DNA of 64,000 nt from Heyndrickxia sporothermodurans (GCA_018333075.1 BORH01000007.1:1-64000), one strand, 5' to 3'; shown: positions 17,632 through 28,225, numbered from the stretch's first letter. Notes: generated by a model from the letters alone, not told the origin. Numbers and translations: made by a program.

Positions 17632-17691
17632 TTGACAATGTTATGTCTCAACTCCATAATTACATTAGCAACTAAGATATTTAGTGACTAA
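17632..17691 (+). promoter_or_regulatory. marR-efflux promoter with repeated operator
   Basis: TTGACA (17632-17637) and CATAAT (17655-17660) are 17 bases apart. Downstream TTAGCAACTAA (17665-17675) and TTAGTGACTAA (17681-17691) are 11-bp near-palindromes spaced by 16, a plausible MarR autoregulatory site. Confidence 0.6.
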
Positions 17692-17732
17692 ACCTTTTTG
17701 TATCTATCTTAAAGCAAAAGGATGGGATATAT

Positions 17733-18212
17733 ATGACAGAGGAGAATTCAATACCTAAGGAGGAATTTATTCAATCACTGAACCAGGAATTGAGAAAGTT
17801 TAGTATAGCAAATATCTTTTTTTACGAAAGTGTCGCCGAAAAACTTCATTTAAATGCAACAGATTTAAAATGCCGCGATCTGCTGAATTATACTGGGGCA
17901 ATCTCAGCAGGACAGCTAGCTAAAATAACAAATTTGACTACAGGCGCAATTACTGGTGTGATTGATCGACTTGAAAAAGTGGAACTAGTTGAACGAGTTC
18001 AAGATCCTAATGATCGCAGAAAAGTGATTATTCAACCACTTACTCATAGAAAACAAGAGATCCAACAATTGTTCAATCCATTATCAAGTTCCCTTTCCGA
18101 TTTATTTAAGAAATATAATGAAAAAGAATTACAAGTAATACTAGATGTTTTAGTTGATCTCAACCAATTGTTTCCAAAAGAAACAAGTAAACTAAAAAAC
18201 GAGGATTCATAA
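17733..18212 (+). CDS. MarR-family transcriptional regulator
   Basis: 159 residues with a winged helix: ISAGQLAKITNLTTGAITGVIDRLEKVELVERVQDPNDRRKVIIQ (about residues 56-101), including the conserved DPNDRR wing. It probably represses its own operon and responds to a drug or phenolic ligand. The ATG at 17733 has GGATGGG upstream. The efflux pump gene starts 12 bases after its stop, a standard regulator-pump pair. Confidence 0.9.
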   Translation: MTEENSIPKEEFIQSLNQELRKFSIANIFFYESVAEKLHLNATDLKCRDLLNYTGAISAGQLAKITNLTTGAITGVIDRLEKVELVERVQDPNDRRKVIIQPLTHRKQEIQQLFNPLSSSLSDLFKKYNEKELQVILDVLVDLNQLFPKETSKLKNEDS

Positions 18213-18224
18213 AGGGGGATTTAT

Positions 18225-19745
18225 ATGGTTTCAAAAGAAAGTAAAGTTGGCTTTGTCGTTACAGGGCTATTACTTGGGATACTGATGGCTGCAATGGACA
18301 ATACGATTGTTTCCGCATCTATGCCAACCATCGTTGGCCAGCTCGGAGGTCTAGATCAGTTTATCTGGGTAACCTCAGCCTATCTCGTTGCTACAATGGC
18401 GAGTATGCCTATTTTTGGAAAATTATCAGATATGTATGGCCGTAAACGATTTTATTTATTAGGACTTATTATATTTTTAATTGGGTCTGCTCTTTGCGGC
18501 ACTTCACAAAGCATCGTTCAATTAAGTATTTATCGTGCGATTCAAGGAATCGGCGGTGGCTCACTAATGCCAATCGCATTTACGATTATTTTTGATATTT
18601 TCCCTCCTGAAAAGCGAGGAAAAATGACCGGTTTATTTGGTGCAGTTTTCGGTTTATCTAGCGTAATGGGCCCACTATTAGGAGCGTTTATTACAGATCA
18701 AATTAATTGGCACTGGATTTTCTATATCAATCTACCATTAGGTGTTATTTCTTTATTTTTTATCGCTCAATTTTATAAAGAAACATTACAGCTTAAAAAG
18801 CTTAAAATTGACTGGTTTGGTGCATTAACACTAGTTGGATCCGTTGTAAGCCTAATGTTTGCACTTGAACTTGGTGGTAATGAGTACGCATGGGGCTCCA
18901 CGATGATTATTTCTCTTTTTGCTATATTCGTAGTCCTTTTCGTATTATTCATCTTGATTGAAAGAAAAGTACAAGAACCTATTATTTCTTTTAGCTTATT
19001 TAAAAAACAGCTTTTTGCTGCAACACAAGGCGTAGCCTTTTTCTATGGATCAGCCTTTATCATTACAACCGTTTTAATCCCACTTTTCGTTCAATCAGTA
19101 TATGGTGGAACAGCAACAAATTCTGGGGTTATTTTAATCCCTATGATGCTTGGCTCTGTAGTAGGTAGTCAAGTATCAGGGTTATCTGTAAAAAGATTTA
19201 GTTATCGCAGTATTATGCTTATCTCAGTTATTTTATTTTTTATAGGAATGCTTTTACTAGGAACCATTGACGTAAACACAGCTCGCTCCACTGTTACAGT
19301 CTATATGATAATCGCAGGTCTTGGAATGGGATGCTCATTCTCCCTGTTGAGCTTATCCACTCAGCATAATATTGAGCCTCAGAAACGTGGAATTGCAACA
19401 TCGACAAATACATTTGCTAGAACACTAGGAATGACAATTGGCGTAACAATTTTCGGTACCATACAAAATCATCTGTTAAAAGACAATTTAAAAGACGCTT
19501 TTGCAAATATGAAGGGTTTTACAGGAAAATTAGATTCTCACACTCTATTATCAGCAGATGCTAGAGCAAATATTCCGCCAGAAATGCTTCATAAGATTAC
19601 CGAGTCAATGGCCAATTCAATCTCTACTACATTTCTATGGACATTAGTGCCCATTACATTAGGCTTCATAGCCATTGTATTAATGGGCAACGAAAGACTA
19701 TTTAGTCCTCAAAAGGAAAAGAGTAAAAAAGTAGTATCTGCATAG
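18225..19745 (+). CDS. MFS multidrug efflux transporter, DHA2 (14-TMS, EmrB/QacA type)
   Basis: 506 residues with 14 predicted helices. Motif D1 (MAAMDNTIVSASMPTI, ~20-35), motif A (GKLSDMYGRKR, ~64-74) and motif C (GLSSVMGPLLGAFI, ~142-155) identify a proton-coupled drug antiporter of the DHA2 group. AAAGGGGG precedes the ATG. It is co-transcribed with the MarR regulator. The TAG stop shares its G with a 27-bp repeat. Confidence 0.92.
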   Translation: MVSKESKVGFVVTGLLLGILMAAMDNTIVSASMPTIVGQLGGLDQFIWVTSAYLVATMASMPIFGKLSDMYGRKRFYLLGLIIFLIGSALCGTSQSIVQLSIYRAIQGIGGGSLMPIAFTIIFDIFPPEKRGKMTGLFGAVFGLSSVMGPLLGAFITDQINWHWIFYINLPLGVISLFFIAQFYKETLQLKKLKIDWFGALTLVGSVVSLMFALELGGNEYAWGSTMIISLFAIFVVLFVLFILIERKVQEPIISFSLFKKQLFAATQGVAFFYGSAFIITTVLIPLFVQSVYGGTATNSGVILIPMMLGSVVGSQVSGLSVKRFSYRSIMLISVILFFIGMLLLGTIDVNTARSTVTVYMIIAGLGMGCSFSLLSLSTQHNIEPQKRGIATSTNTFARTLGMTIGVTIFGTIQNHLLKDNLKDAFANMKGFTGKLDSHTLLSADARANIPPEMLHKITESMANSISTTFLWTLVPITLGFIAIVLMGNERLFSPQKEKSKKVVSA

Positions 19746-19771
19746 GGACACAGGGACTGGTTCCTTGTCCC
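19745..19771 (+). repeat. 27-bp palindrome, copy 13
   Basis: Full-length forward copy beginning at the G of the efflux-pump TAG stop. It forms an inverted pair with copy 14. Confidence 0.9.
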
Positions 19772-19783
19772 AAATACGTTTGA

Positions 19784-19817
19784 AAAAGATCCCATTGGTA
19801 CCTCAATGGGATCTTTT
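19784..19817. terminator. terminator between efflux pump and DUF3895 gene
   Basis: A long, nearly perfect stem (AAAAGATCCCATTG ... CAATGGGATCTTTT) around GGTACC ends in four T on both strands and can stop both converging transcripts. Confidence 0.65.
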
Positions 19818-19888
19818 AACATCAAAATAGAAGACTTTATCTCTCATTCTTATAAACGAATGAAAACCAGTCACTGGTTTTCTAATGA

Positions 19889-19915
19889 GGGACACGGAAC
19901 CTGTCCCCCTGTCCC
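19889..19915 (-). repeat. 27-bp palindrome, copy 14
   Basis: Full-length reverse copy three bases after the TAG stop of the frameshifted DUF3895 gene. Confidence 0.88.
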
Positions 19916-19918
19916 TGC

Positions 19919-20831
19919 CTATACCACAGCATACCAGCGATTATCTAAATCAGATTTTACTAGTTTGCATGCGCCCTGCTTGATTAATTGATCCATAACC
20001 ATTGAGACATAGGGAAATGATTTTGGTTTTCCTGTAAGGAAATATCCTTTAAAATCATGATCCATAGTATTCAATTCTTTACATATTTCTAGTACGCTGA
20101 TGGTTCCGTTTATTTCTAATAAATGAATGATATAACGGTGAACTTATTTTTGGCTTAAAAGATAGTTTTTTGGGCTTGGCCCTTTTTACCTCAAATATGG
20201 GTGTTGTTCTATCCATACTCGATTTATTTTTTCCTTTATTGTCACGAAGCTTTTTTAGATGCTCAAGTTCTTTCTCTCTAATTAATCGATCTAATCGATG
20301 AAGCTGCTTATCTAATAATGGAAGCTTTAAATGGAGATGTTCTTGAATATCTTCTGGAATATCAATTTTATATTCTTTAGCTTTTATTAACGATGAGTCA
20401 TCCCAGCCATATTCAATTTTATAAAGAATTTCATCTAACTCACAATCAATTCGTTCAAATCCTTTTATGATATCTTTTACAATGCTAGAAGGTATGCCAG
20501 TATGAAATTCAAAGTGATTTTTTCCAAGCTTTTTAAGTTCCCCTGTTTCTAAATTTTTTACGATGTATTGATAACGAAGGGACATGCCACATTCACAACG
20601 ATAAGGTCGATTTCCTTGCCCACCATCAAGTAAATCGATAAACTCCCATTGTTGAATCTCTCGCTCTAGTTCCTGGTCAGAACCTGAATACGTTCCCTTT
20701 CCTTTTAATAATTCATTTGAAAAAACTGTCCTTTTTCCTCTTTTTAACGTTTCAAGAAGATACTTGCGTTGATTCTCTGCTAAATGCTTTAAAATGGTTT
20801 TTCTTTGCTGTGAATCAAAATAATACTCCAT
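19919..20831 (-). pseudogene. DUF3895-type protein, frameshifted
   Basis: The ATG at 20831 (AGGAGGTG eight bases upstream) opens a frame starting MEYYFDSQQRKTILKHL. It is charged and helical and contains a CxC pair (RCECGMSLRYQY). Near 20145 the frame is lost, but the next frame continues as HRYIIHLLEINGTISVLEI, then GYFLTGKPKSFPYVSMVMDQL, ending WYAVV at 19919. This tail looks like the winged-helix end of DUF3895 proteins known in Bacillus. Removing one A at ATA-A-GTT would restore one reading frame. Either a true mutation or a sequencing error; function unknown. Confidence 0.68.
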
Positions 20832-20910
20832 AAACTGGACACCTCCTATAAAAATCCTTATTTTAAATTTGAATATTCGAACTTTTTTCATAAAAATAAC
20901 ATAACTAGAC

Positions 20911-20942
20911 AAAAAAGCCAACAGACAATGTTGGCTTTTTTT
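20911..20942. terminator. bidirectional terminator after the secreted-protein gene
   Basis: The stem GCCAACA/TGTTGGC (20917-20935) has T-runs on both strands. It lies downstream of the minus-strand gene at 21025. Confidence 0.75.
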
Positions 20943-20998
20943 CATATTTTCTACCTGGAATTCATTTATGGTTTTTGCTCCATCTATAAACAAAAATA

Positions 20999-21025
20999 GG
21001 GACAGTGTACCTGTCCCCCTGTCCC
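20999..21025 (-). repeat. 27-bp palindrome, copy 15
   Basis: Reverse copy starting at the G of the TAG stop of the secreted DUF4163/DUF3298-like gene. Confidence 0.86.
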
Positions 21026-21720
21026 TATTTATATACTGAACTTGGAATTTTAATAAATGGAGTTCCGTCTGCATAGGATGCTACTTCATATTCTTGAAAA
21101 ACTAAGTAGATGCCATTTTTTGCAAACGAAAATTGAGTATTTTTATTTACCTGTACAGCACTTAACTGTCTAACAAAATACTTATATGGCTTATGTTTAC
21201 TTAAATAATTATAAGCATACTTTTGAACCTTTTTATAGTTCGCTGACTTCTTTAGAATATCGTTAATTTTATATTGCTTACCAGTCGATAAATTAAAGTT
21301 ATAAACTGTTGCATATCCATTGCTATGTGCTCCACCAGTATAGGCAGAATCGTAATAATAAATACTTAGTTTCCCATTAGTGTTGTATTTCACTTTGTAT
21401 TTCACATTGTAATAGTATTTGCATGGAGAATTACAGTAACCATTCTTTTGAGCTTCTTTTTGCATCTTCATAACGCCTTGATAAGACCTGTATGATTTCT
21501 TCACTGCATTATTAATCGTAGCATTTATTTTCTTAGCAGCGGTTTTATTAATCCCAGAAACTTTCGGGTATTTCAAAAACTTCTTCCCTTTATAAGTTTT
21601 TTGAGTTATTTTAGCCTTCTTTGTAGCTGCCTTTGTTTCAAGACTTGAACCGGAAAATACGAAGCCAATAAAAAGAATAAAGGCAATAGCAATTTTGATA
21701 AAAGAACTTCCCTTTTTCAT
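21025..21720 (-). CDS. secreted DUF4163/DUF3298-like (RsiV/PdaC-type) protein
   Basis: 231 residues with a signal peptide (basic start, hydrophobic stretch about 9-24, likely cleavage near TKAA). The mature part is lysine- and tyrosine-rich. YDSAYTGGAHSNGYATVYNFNLSTGKQYKINDIL is the hallmark of the DUF3298 region that follows DUF4163 in RsiV and PdaC; FSFAKNGIYLVFQEYEVASYADGTPFIKIP is the typical end. The domain occurs in lysozyme-binding and cell-wall proteins; no catalytic domain is present. The frame starts at ATG 21720 and the gene is followed by a strong terminator. Confidence 0.8.
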   Translation of the reverse strand: MKKGSSFIKIAIAFILFIGFVFSGSSLETKAATKKAKITQKTYKGKKFLKYPKVSGINKTAAKKINATINNAVKKSYRSYQGVMKMQKEAQKNGYCNSPCKYYYNVKYKVKYNTNGKLSIYYYDSAYTGGAHSNGYATVYNFNLSTGKQYKINDILKKSANYKKVQKYAYNYLSKHKPYKYFVRQLSAVQVNKNTQFSFAKNGIYLVFQEYEVASYADGTPFIKIPSSVYK

Positions 21721-21814
21721 AAAACACCCTCCTATTAATCTTTGACATTAATATTATAAAGTAAATTTTACGAAACACAAGATTATTTTTCCATTTTTGT
21801 TTGAATCAACCATA

Positions 21815-21842
21815 GGGACAAGAGGGTCTGGTTCCTGTTTCC
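21815..21842 (+). repeat. 27-bp palindrome, copy 16 (degenerate)
   Basis: A diverged forward copy with several substitutions and one extra base, forming an inverted pair with copy 17. Confidence 0.6.
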
Positions 21843-21920
21843 TTTAGGAAACCTAATTTAATACCGAAATGTACTAAATCCAATCCCACTGCTTTTTTAA
21901 ATGATTCCTCCTTTCTCAGT

Positions 21921-21951
21921 CAAAAAAATCCCCATCCTCAAGATGGAGATT
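21921..21951 (-). terminator. terminator of the alpha/beta hydrolase gene
   Basis: ATCTCCATC/GATGGGGAT stem followed by seven T on the minus strand, about 10 bases past the hydrolase stop. Confidence 0.75.
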
Positions 21952-21960
21952 TTCGTCTTT

Positions 21961-22857
21961 TTATCGATTTTGGGACAAAGAACCTGTCCCTCTGTCCCGT
22001 TCAACTTTCGTCAAGAATTCTCTTATGACACGGACGTATTCCTCTGGTTCTTCTAAAAATCCTTGGTGTGCACTTTTTTCAAATATGTGGAATTTGCTTC
22101 CTTGGATCTGTTGACTATGTGCTTCTACAGTTTGAGGTGCTGCTTCATCATACTTTCCACAGGTAAATAAGGCAGGAATTTTGATCTCATGTAATCGATC
22201 CGTTACGTCAAATGTTTTTAAATTACCAGTTGTATAAAATTCAGAAGGTCCCCACATCGTTTCATAGACTACATCATTACCTTTTGCATATTCAGAATTT
22301 AATATTTCTGGTTTCTTATCTAGACGATTGACAAAACGTTTATAAAACACCTTCATTGCTTCTTTATATTCCTCTGAATCTGTTCTTCCTTCTTTCTCAC
22401 ATGAAGCAAGAACGTCTTGGATCTCTTGAGGAAGCTCCTTCCGATGCTCATCTTGATCCTTTGCCCATTGCGGAGCACTTAAGCAAGGGCTGGAAAAAAT
22501 AATACTTTCCACTCCTTCAGGCTTGGTTAGTAAATAACTTGCCGCAAGCATGGTTCCCCATGAATGACCTAAAATATGTACCAGATCAAGTCCAAGTGCT
22601 TTGCGGATTTGACCTAATTCCTCCACAAAACGATCCACATGCCATAATGACATGTCGGTTGGTCGATCTGATCTTCCTGAACCGAGCTGATCGTAAAAAA
22701 TAACTGGACGTTCATCTGCTAATGCCTCAAGACTCAACATCGGCATATGTGTTCCACCAGGTCCACCATGAAGAAGAATAATAGGAGTTTTCTTCCCCTC
22801 TCCTACTTGTTTATAGTAAATTTTCCCTCCAGCAACCTGTACATAACCTTCTTTCAT
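21961..22857 (-). CDS. alpha/beta hydrolase, proline iminopeptidase family
   Basis: 298 residues. HGGPGG forms the oxyanion loop near residue 31, GHSWG carries the nucleophile serine (~residue 98), and an Asp in CGKYDEAAP and His in KSAHQGFLEEPEEY complete the triad. These match proline iminopeptidases, which remove N-terminal proline from peptides; a broader amidase role is possible. The ATG at 22857 (MKEGYVQV) has GAGAGG upstream; two ATGs further upstream lack a signal. The tail [12 protein letters not shown] is translated from a 27-bp repeat. Confidence 0.84.
   Translation of the reverse strand: MKEGYVQVAGGKIYYKQVGEGKKTPIILLHGGPGGTHMPMLSLEALADERPVIFYDQLGSGRSDRPTDMSLWHVDRFVEELGQIRKALGLDLVHILGHSWGTMLAASYLLTKPEGVESIIFSSPCLSAPQWAKDQDEHRKELPQEIQDVLASCEKEGRTDSEEYKEAMKVFYKRFVNRLDKKPEILNSEYAKGNDVVYETMWGPSEFYTTGNLKTFDVTDRLHEIKIPALFTCGKYDEAAPQTVEAHSQQIQGSKFHIFEKSAHQGFLEEPEEYVRVIREFLTKVERDRGTGSLSQNR
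21972..21998 (-). repeat. 27-bp palindrome, copy 17 (translated into hydrolase tail)
   Basis: Reverse copy inside the 3' end of the hydrolase gene, read as [10 protein letters not shown]. Confidence 0.88.
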
Positions 22858-23165
22858 TTCTACTCGTCCTCTCCCCATTGTATGTGTTCCATCCATTTTA
22901 ATATAAAAAGACCCGATACAAAATAACTTTATAGTTTAGAAAAAGTTAGACCACATACATATTAAGGTTTTTCCTTTAAAATTAAAGGGTTAGTAACCAC
23001 CAGCTTTAAAAATTCACCTTCTATTATATACCACAACTTTTACCACAACTTTCCACGATTAAATTATATAAAATTGGGACAAGGAACCTGACCCTCTGTC
23101 CCATTGTGCTAGGTTTCTTTTCGTGGTAGGCTTAGTTTAAATTTATTTTTACTTGAGGTGTGTGT
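22858..23165. other. divergent intergenic region, hydrolase/glpP
   Basis: AT-rich spacer expected to carry the two divergent promoters. It contains repeat copy 18 and no visible gene. Confidence 0.4.
23076..23102 (-). repeat. 27-bp palindrome, copy 18
   Basis: Reverse copy in the spacer upstream of glpP, the last good copy before a 23-kb gap in the family. Confidence 0.85.
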
Positions 23166-23720
23166 ATGGCTTTTCATGGACAAAAGATTATTCCAGCTGT
23201 TCGGTCGATGAAGGATTTTGACAAGATGCTGGATACACCGTATGTTTATGGAGTGTTTTTAGATTTACATATTGGGATGCTGAAGAGTGTTTTTCAGTAT
23301 GTAAGACAACAGGAGAAGAAAATGTTTCTTCATGTAGATTTAATACATGGGCTGAGTCATGATGAGGCGGCTACTGAGTATTTATGTCAGGAAATCAAGC
23401 CTTATGGTCTGATTTCTACTAAGGGTAGTGTTATTATGAAGGCTAGGCAGAAAGGTGTTTATGCGACTCAAAGAGCATTTATCATCGATTCAAGTGCATT
23501 AGAGCGCAGTATTAAACTTGTTGAAAAAACGGATCCACATTATATTGAGCTGCTTCCTGGAGTGGTTCCTAAGATAATTAAAGAAGTGAAGGAACGGACT
23601 GGGAAAAAAATTTTTGCTGGAGGCTTAATTGATAATCCTGATGAAGTTGAGCATGCTATTGAAGCTGGTGCCTCTGCGATAACCACTTCAAATACCGCCC
23701 TATGGAAGCATTTTTGCTAA
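23166..23720 (+). CDS. glpP: glycerol operon antiterminator GlpP
   Basis: GlpP binds glp leader mRNA in the presence of glycerol-3-phosphate and prevents termination. The 184-residue product has the family segments QKIIPAVRSMKDFDKM, FLDLHIGML, HVDLIHGLSHDEAATEYL, LISTKGSVIMKARQKG and FAGGLIDNPDEVEHAIEAGASAITTSN, the last a TIM-barrel-like phosphate site. I chose the ATG at 23166, five bases after GAGGTG; a GTG six bases earlier is too close to it. Unlike B. subtilis, where glpPFKD run together, here glpP converges on glpFK. Leader terminators before glpF and glpD are its likely targets. Confidence 0.95.
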   Translation: MAFHGQKIIPAVRSMKDFDKMLDTPYVYGVFLDLHIGMLKSVFQYVRQQEKKMFLHVDLIHGLSHDEAATEYLCQEIKPYGLISTKGSVIMKARQKGVYATQRAFIIDSSALERSIKLVEKTDPHYIELLPGVVPKIIKEVKERTGKKIFAGGLIDNPDEVEHAIEAGASAITTSNTALWKHFC

Positions 23721-23747
23721 TAGAAGAAGATCAAGTAGTCAATGATA

Positions 23748-23775
23748 AAAAATAGCTGTCGACATTGTCGACAGC
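23748..23775 (-). terminator. terminator of glpFK
   Basis: A near-perfect 21-base palindrome (GCTGTCGACA...GTCGACAGC, 23755-23775) is followed on the minus strand by TATTTTTTATC. Confidence 0.65.
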
Positions 23776-23779
23776 CTCA

Positions 23780-23810
23780 GATCTATAACATGTAGGTTAT
23801 GGATCATTTT

Positions 23811-23813
<3 letters not shown>
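23780..23813 (+). terminator. terminator of glpP
   Basis: GATCTATAAC pairs with GTTATGGATC, followed by ATTTTTTATTT on the + strand, reaching the convergent glpK stop. Confidence 0.65.
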
Positions 23814-25304
<1,491 letters not shown>

Positions 25305-25313
25305 TTATCCTCC

Positions 25314-26114
25314 TTAACTGTCTCCCTTTTTTAATTCTTTAGAAGCAGCCGCTATAAAAATAACGAGAATGATTACACTAAAAATCCAAAAGGCTGCAGA
25401 GAAATCAGCTTTAAAAATAGCTTGATAAAATAATGCACCGTATACACCACCGATTATAGGACCCACAATAGGAACCCACGCATAGCTCCAATTGGAGCTT
25501 CCTTTACCGATAATCGGAAGAAACGCATGAGCAATCCTTGGACCAAGGTCACGTGCGGGATTAATGGCATAACCTGTTGTCGCTCCTAATGATAAACCAA
25601 TTGCTGTAATCAGTAATCCTACAATTACTGGATTTAAGCCTTCAGTAAATTGGTTTGCACCAATAAATAATAATCCCATAATTAATACAAATGTTCCAAT
25701 AATCTCACTCACTAAATTTGAAAGTGGACTATGAATAGCTGGGTCTGTTGCAAATACACCTAGCTTTGCTGCTTGATCCTTCGTTTCTCTCCAGTGAGGT
25801 AAATATAAGAAGAATACAATGACCGCTCCTATAATTGCCCCTATTACTTGGGCTGAAATAAACAAAGGTACCTTATCCCAAGGAAACTGACCAATAGCTG
25901 CAAATGCTAAAGTAACGGCTGGATTAAGATGGGCTCCTGAAACACTGCCGACGGCATAAACTCCCATCGTAACCGCAAGTCCCCATCCAATCGTAATAAC
26001 GATCCACCCTGCACCTTCAGCTTTTGTTTTCTTTAGGACAACGCCACCAACAACTCCACCGCCGAATATAATAAGGATCATCGTTCCAATCAATTCTGCT
26101 AAAAACTCTGACAT
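25314..26114 (-). CDS. glpF: glycerol uptake facilitator
   Basis: An aquaglyceroporin of 266 residues with six membrane helices and the two half-helix signatures SGAHLNPAVTLAF (~59-71) and GYAINPARDLGPR (second NPA, ~190-202). The Asp after the second NPAR motif is typical of glycerol-conducting GlpF rather than water-only aquaporins. ATG 26114 follows AGGTGGG. It is the first gene of glpFK, with a leader terminator and a cre-overlapped promoter upstream. Confidence 0.95.
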   Translation of the reverse strand: MSEFLAELIGTMILIIFGGGVVGGVVLKKTKAEGAGWIVITIGWGLAVTMGVYAVGSVSGAHLNPAVTLAFAAIGQFPWDKVPLFISAQVIGAIIGAVIVFFLYLPHWRETKDQAAKLGVFATDPAIHSPLSNLVSEIIGTFVLIMGLLFIGANQFTEGLNPVIVGLLITAIGLSLGATTGYAINPARDLGPRIAHAFLPIIGKGSSNWSYAWVPIVGPIIGGVYGALFYQAIFKADFSAAFWIFSVIILVIFIAAASKELKKGDS

Positions 26115-26180
26115 GCTCTATCCCACCTACAAATATAATTCCATCGTTTAATATTTTCGCTTTAATGGAATAGAAAAAAT

Positions 26181-26238
26181 AAAAAAACCCACATCAATAA
26201 AAATACCATTCAATGAAAGGTATTTTATAAAATGTGAG
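26181..26238 (-). promoter_or_regulatory. glpFK leader terminator (probable GlpP antitermination target)
   Basis: In the glpF 5' leader, CTCACATttt... pairs with ...GATGTGGG (26188-26238) and is followed by TTTTTTTATTTTTT. B. subtilis glpFK, glpD and glpTQ all carry such GlpP-controlled leader terminators. Confidence 0.75.
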
Positions 26239-26277
26239 TTCTCAAATTCTCTATTCACCATATTAACTTATATCAAA

Positions 26278-26306
26278 AAGATATAATAAACTGAAAACGT
26301 TGTCAA
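26278..26306 (-). promoter_or_regulatory. glpFK promoter with overlapping cre site
   Basis: Minus-strand TTGACA (26306-26301) and TATCTT (26283-26278) are 17 bases apart. TGAAAACGTTGTCA (26292-26305) fits the CcpA cre consensus exactly and overlaps the -35 box and spacer, consistent with catabolite repression. Confidence 0.72.
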
Positions 26307-26430
26307 CACTCAAAAACTTCCATATATATATCTACTAAATAAGTAAGAAAATTCCTTAATAAATTTCTGGTACTTTAAATAAGATTATGCTAGAATGAAA
26401 CTAAGTTAATTATTCGGTTGGAGATTTTGA

Positions 26431-26485
26431 GAGACCACGCAACATTTTAGTCGGAACTAAAATGCTTGTTGTGGTCTCTTTTTAT
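26431..26485 (+). promoter_or_regulatory. glpD leader terminator (probable GlpP antitermination target)
   Basis: GAGACCAC (26431-26438) begins a ~20-bp stem that closes with GTGGTCTC (26471-26478) and ends in TTTTTATTTT, 65 bases before the glpD start. Confidence 0.78.
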
Positions 26486-26549
26486 TTTCATCATATGTGC
26501 ATAAAAACATTCACATAATAATAAATAAAATTTAGAGGAGACGGTCTAT

Positions 26550-28217
26550 ATGAAAATTAATTTCTCAGGTTTAAAACGAACTGAACAATTAGAGCAGCTA
26601 CAAAAAGAAAAATATGACCTCCTAATTATTGGTGGCGGAATTACTGGTGCTGGGATTGCTTTAGATGCAGTTACCCGTGGAATGAAGGTAGCTTTAGTTG
26701 AAATGCAAGACTTCGCAGCAGGAACATCTAGCCGTTCAACAAAGCTTGTTCACGGTGGTCTTCGCTATTTAAAACAATTTGAAATCAATGTAGTAAAAGA
26801 GGTTGGCCGTGAACGTGCAATTGTGTATGAAAATGGACCACATGTAACAACACCAGAATGGATGCTTCTACCTTTCCATAAAGGCGGAACATTTGGTGCC
26901 TTTACGACATCCATCGGTTTAAAAATGTATGACTATTTAGCCCAAGTAAAAAAATCTGAGCGCAGAAAGATGCTATCTGCTGCTGAAACCCTAAATAAAG
27001 AGCCACTTGTCAAAAAAGAAGGATTAAAAGGTGGCGGCTACTATGTAGAATACCGCACAGATGATGCTAGACTAACAATTGAAGTTATGAAAGCTGCTGT
27101 TGAGCATGGTGCACATGTAGTGAACTACACAAAAGCTGAAACATTTATCTACAATAATGACAAAAAAATCACTGGTGTTGTCGTACGTGATTTGCAAACA
27201 AATAAAGAATATGAAATTAATGCAGAAAAAGTAGTTAATGCTGCTGGCCCATGGGTAGACCAAGTACGTGGAAAAGATTATTCAAGAAATAATAAACAGC
27301 TGCGTTTAACAAAAGGAATCCATCTCGTTTTCGATCAATCGGTATTCCCTTTACGACAAGCCGTTTACTTTGATACTCCAGATGGACGAATGATCTTTGC
27401 AATTCCACGTGATGGAAAAACCTATGTAGGAACAACAGATACATTCTTTGACAAAGATACAGCACATCCGAAAATGCTATCTGCTGATCGTGACTATGTC
27501 ATTAAGGCGATTCACTATATTTTCCCAGATGTAAAAATTACGAACGATGATGTGGAATCAAGCTGGGCAGGTGTTCGTCCATTAATCTATGAACAAGGTA
27601 AGGATCCTTCAGAAATCTCTAGGAAGGACGAAATTTGGGAAGCAGATAGTGGCTTAATTACCATTGCAGGTGGTAAATTGACCGGCTATCGAAAAATGGC
27701 AGAAAATGTTCTTGATTTAGTATCGAAAGAACTATCAGCTACACATCAAAAAACATATAAACCATGCCAAACGATTCATTTCCCAATCTCAGGTGGAGAT
27801 GTAGGTGGCTCTGACAATTACCAAGCATTTGTTGCACAAAAAACAAAAGAAGCAGTTCAATATGGATTAACAGAAGAAGAAGGCGGCATACTTGCGAGCA
27901 AATATGGGACAAATGTCGATCAATTATTCCAATATGCACAACAGTATAAAGAACTTGGTGAAGAAGATTTAACACCTTTTGTTTACGCACAACTTATGTA
28001 TGCAATTGAACAAGAAATGGTCGTAAAACCAATTGATTTCTTTATCCGTCGTACCGGCGCAGTCTTCTTTAATATTAATTGGGCTAAACAATGGAAAGAC
28101 TCTGTAATCAATAAAATGGAAGCAATCTTTGATTGGACTGCTGAACAAACGAATGAATACAAGGCTGAATTAGAAAAAGAAATAAAAGATGCCGAAGTTC
28201 CAGTTGATTTGCAATAA
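26550..28217 (+). CDS. glpD: aerobic glycerol-3-phosphate dehydrogenase, FAD-dependent
   Basis: GlpD oxidises glycerol-3-phosphate to dihydroxyacetone phosphate at the membrane and passes electrons to quinone. The 555-residue protein has the FAD dinucleotide fold [18 protein letters not shown] (~24-41), the family signature [21 protein letters not shown] (~55-75) and WAGVRPL plus [16 protein letters not shown] in the C-terminal half. AGAGGAG precedes ATG 26550. It is transcribed alone behind its own leader terminator. Confidence 0.96.
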   Translation: MKINFSGLKRTEQLEQLQKEKYDLLIIGGGITGAGIALDAVTRGMKVALVEMQDFAAGTSSRSTKLVHGGLRYLKQFEINVVKEVGRERAIVYENGPHVTTPEWMLLPFHKGGTFGAFTTSIGLKMYDYLAQVKKSERRKMLSAAETLNKEPLVKKEGLKGGGYYVEYRTDDARLTIEVMKAAVEHGAHVVNYTKAETFIYNNDKKITGVVVRDLQTNKEYEINAEKVVNAAGPWVDQVRGKDYSRNNKQLRLTKGIHLVFDQSVFPLRQAVYFDTPDGRMIFAIPRDGKTYVGTTDTFFDKDTAHPKMLSADRDYVIKAIHYIFPDVKITNDDVESSWAGVRPLIYEQGKDPSEISRKDEIWEADSGLITIAGGKLTGYRKMAENVLDLVSKELSATHQKTYKPCQTIHFPISGGDVGGSDNYQAFVAQKTKEAVQYGLTEEEGGILASKYGTNVDQLFQYAQQYKELGEEDLTPFVYAQLMYAIEQEMVVKPIDFFIRRTGAVFFNINWAKQWKDSVINKMEAIFDWTAEQTNEYKAELEKEIKDAEVPVDLQ

Positions 28218-28225
28218 TACAAAGT

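Noticed and set aside
20832-21074. N-terminal extension of the DUF3895-type frame
   Set aside because: It runs through a terminator and a 27-bp repeat and overlaps the neighbouring stop; ATG 20831 has a strong ribosome site.
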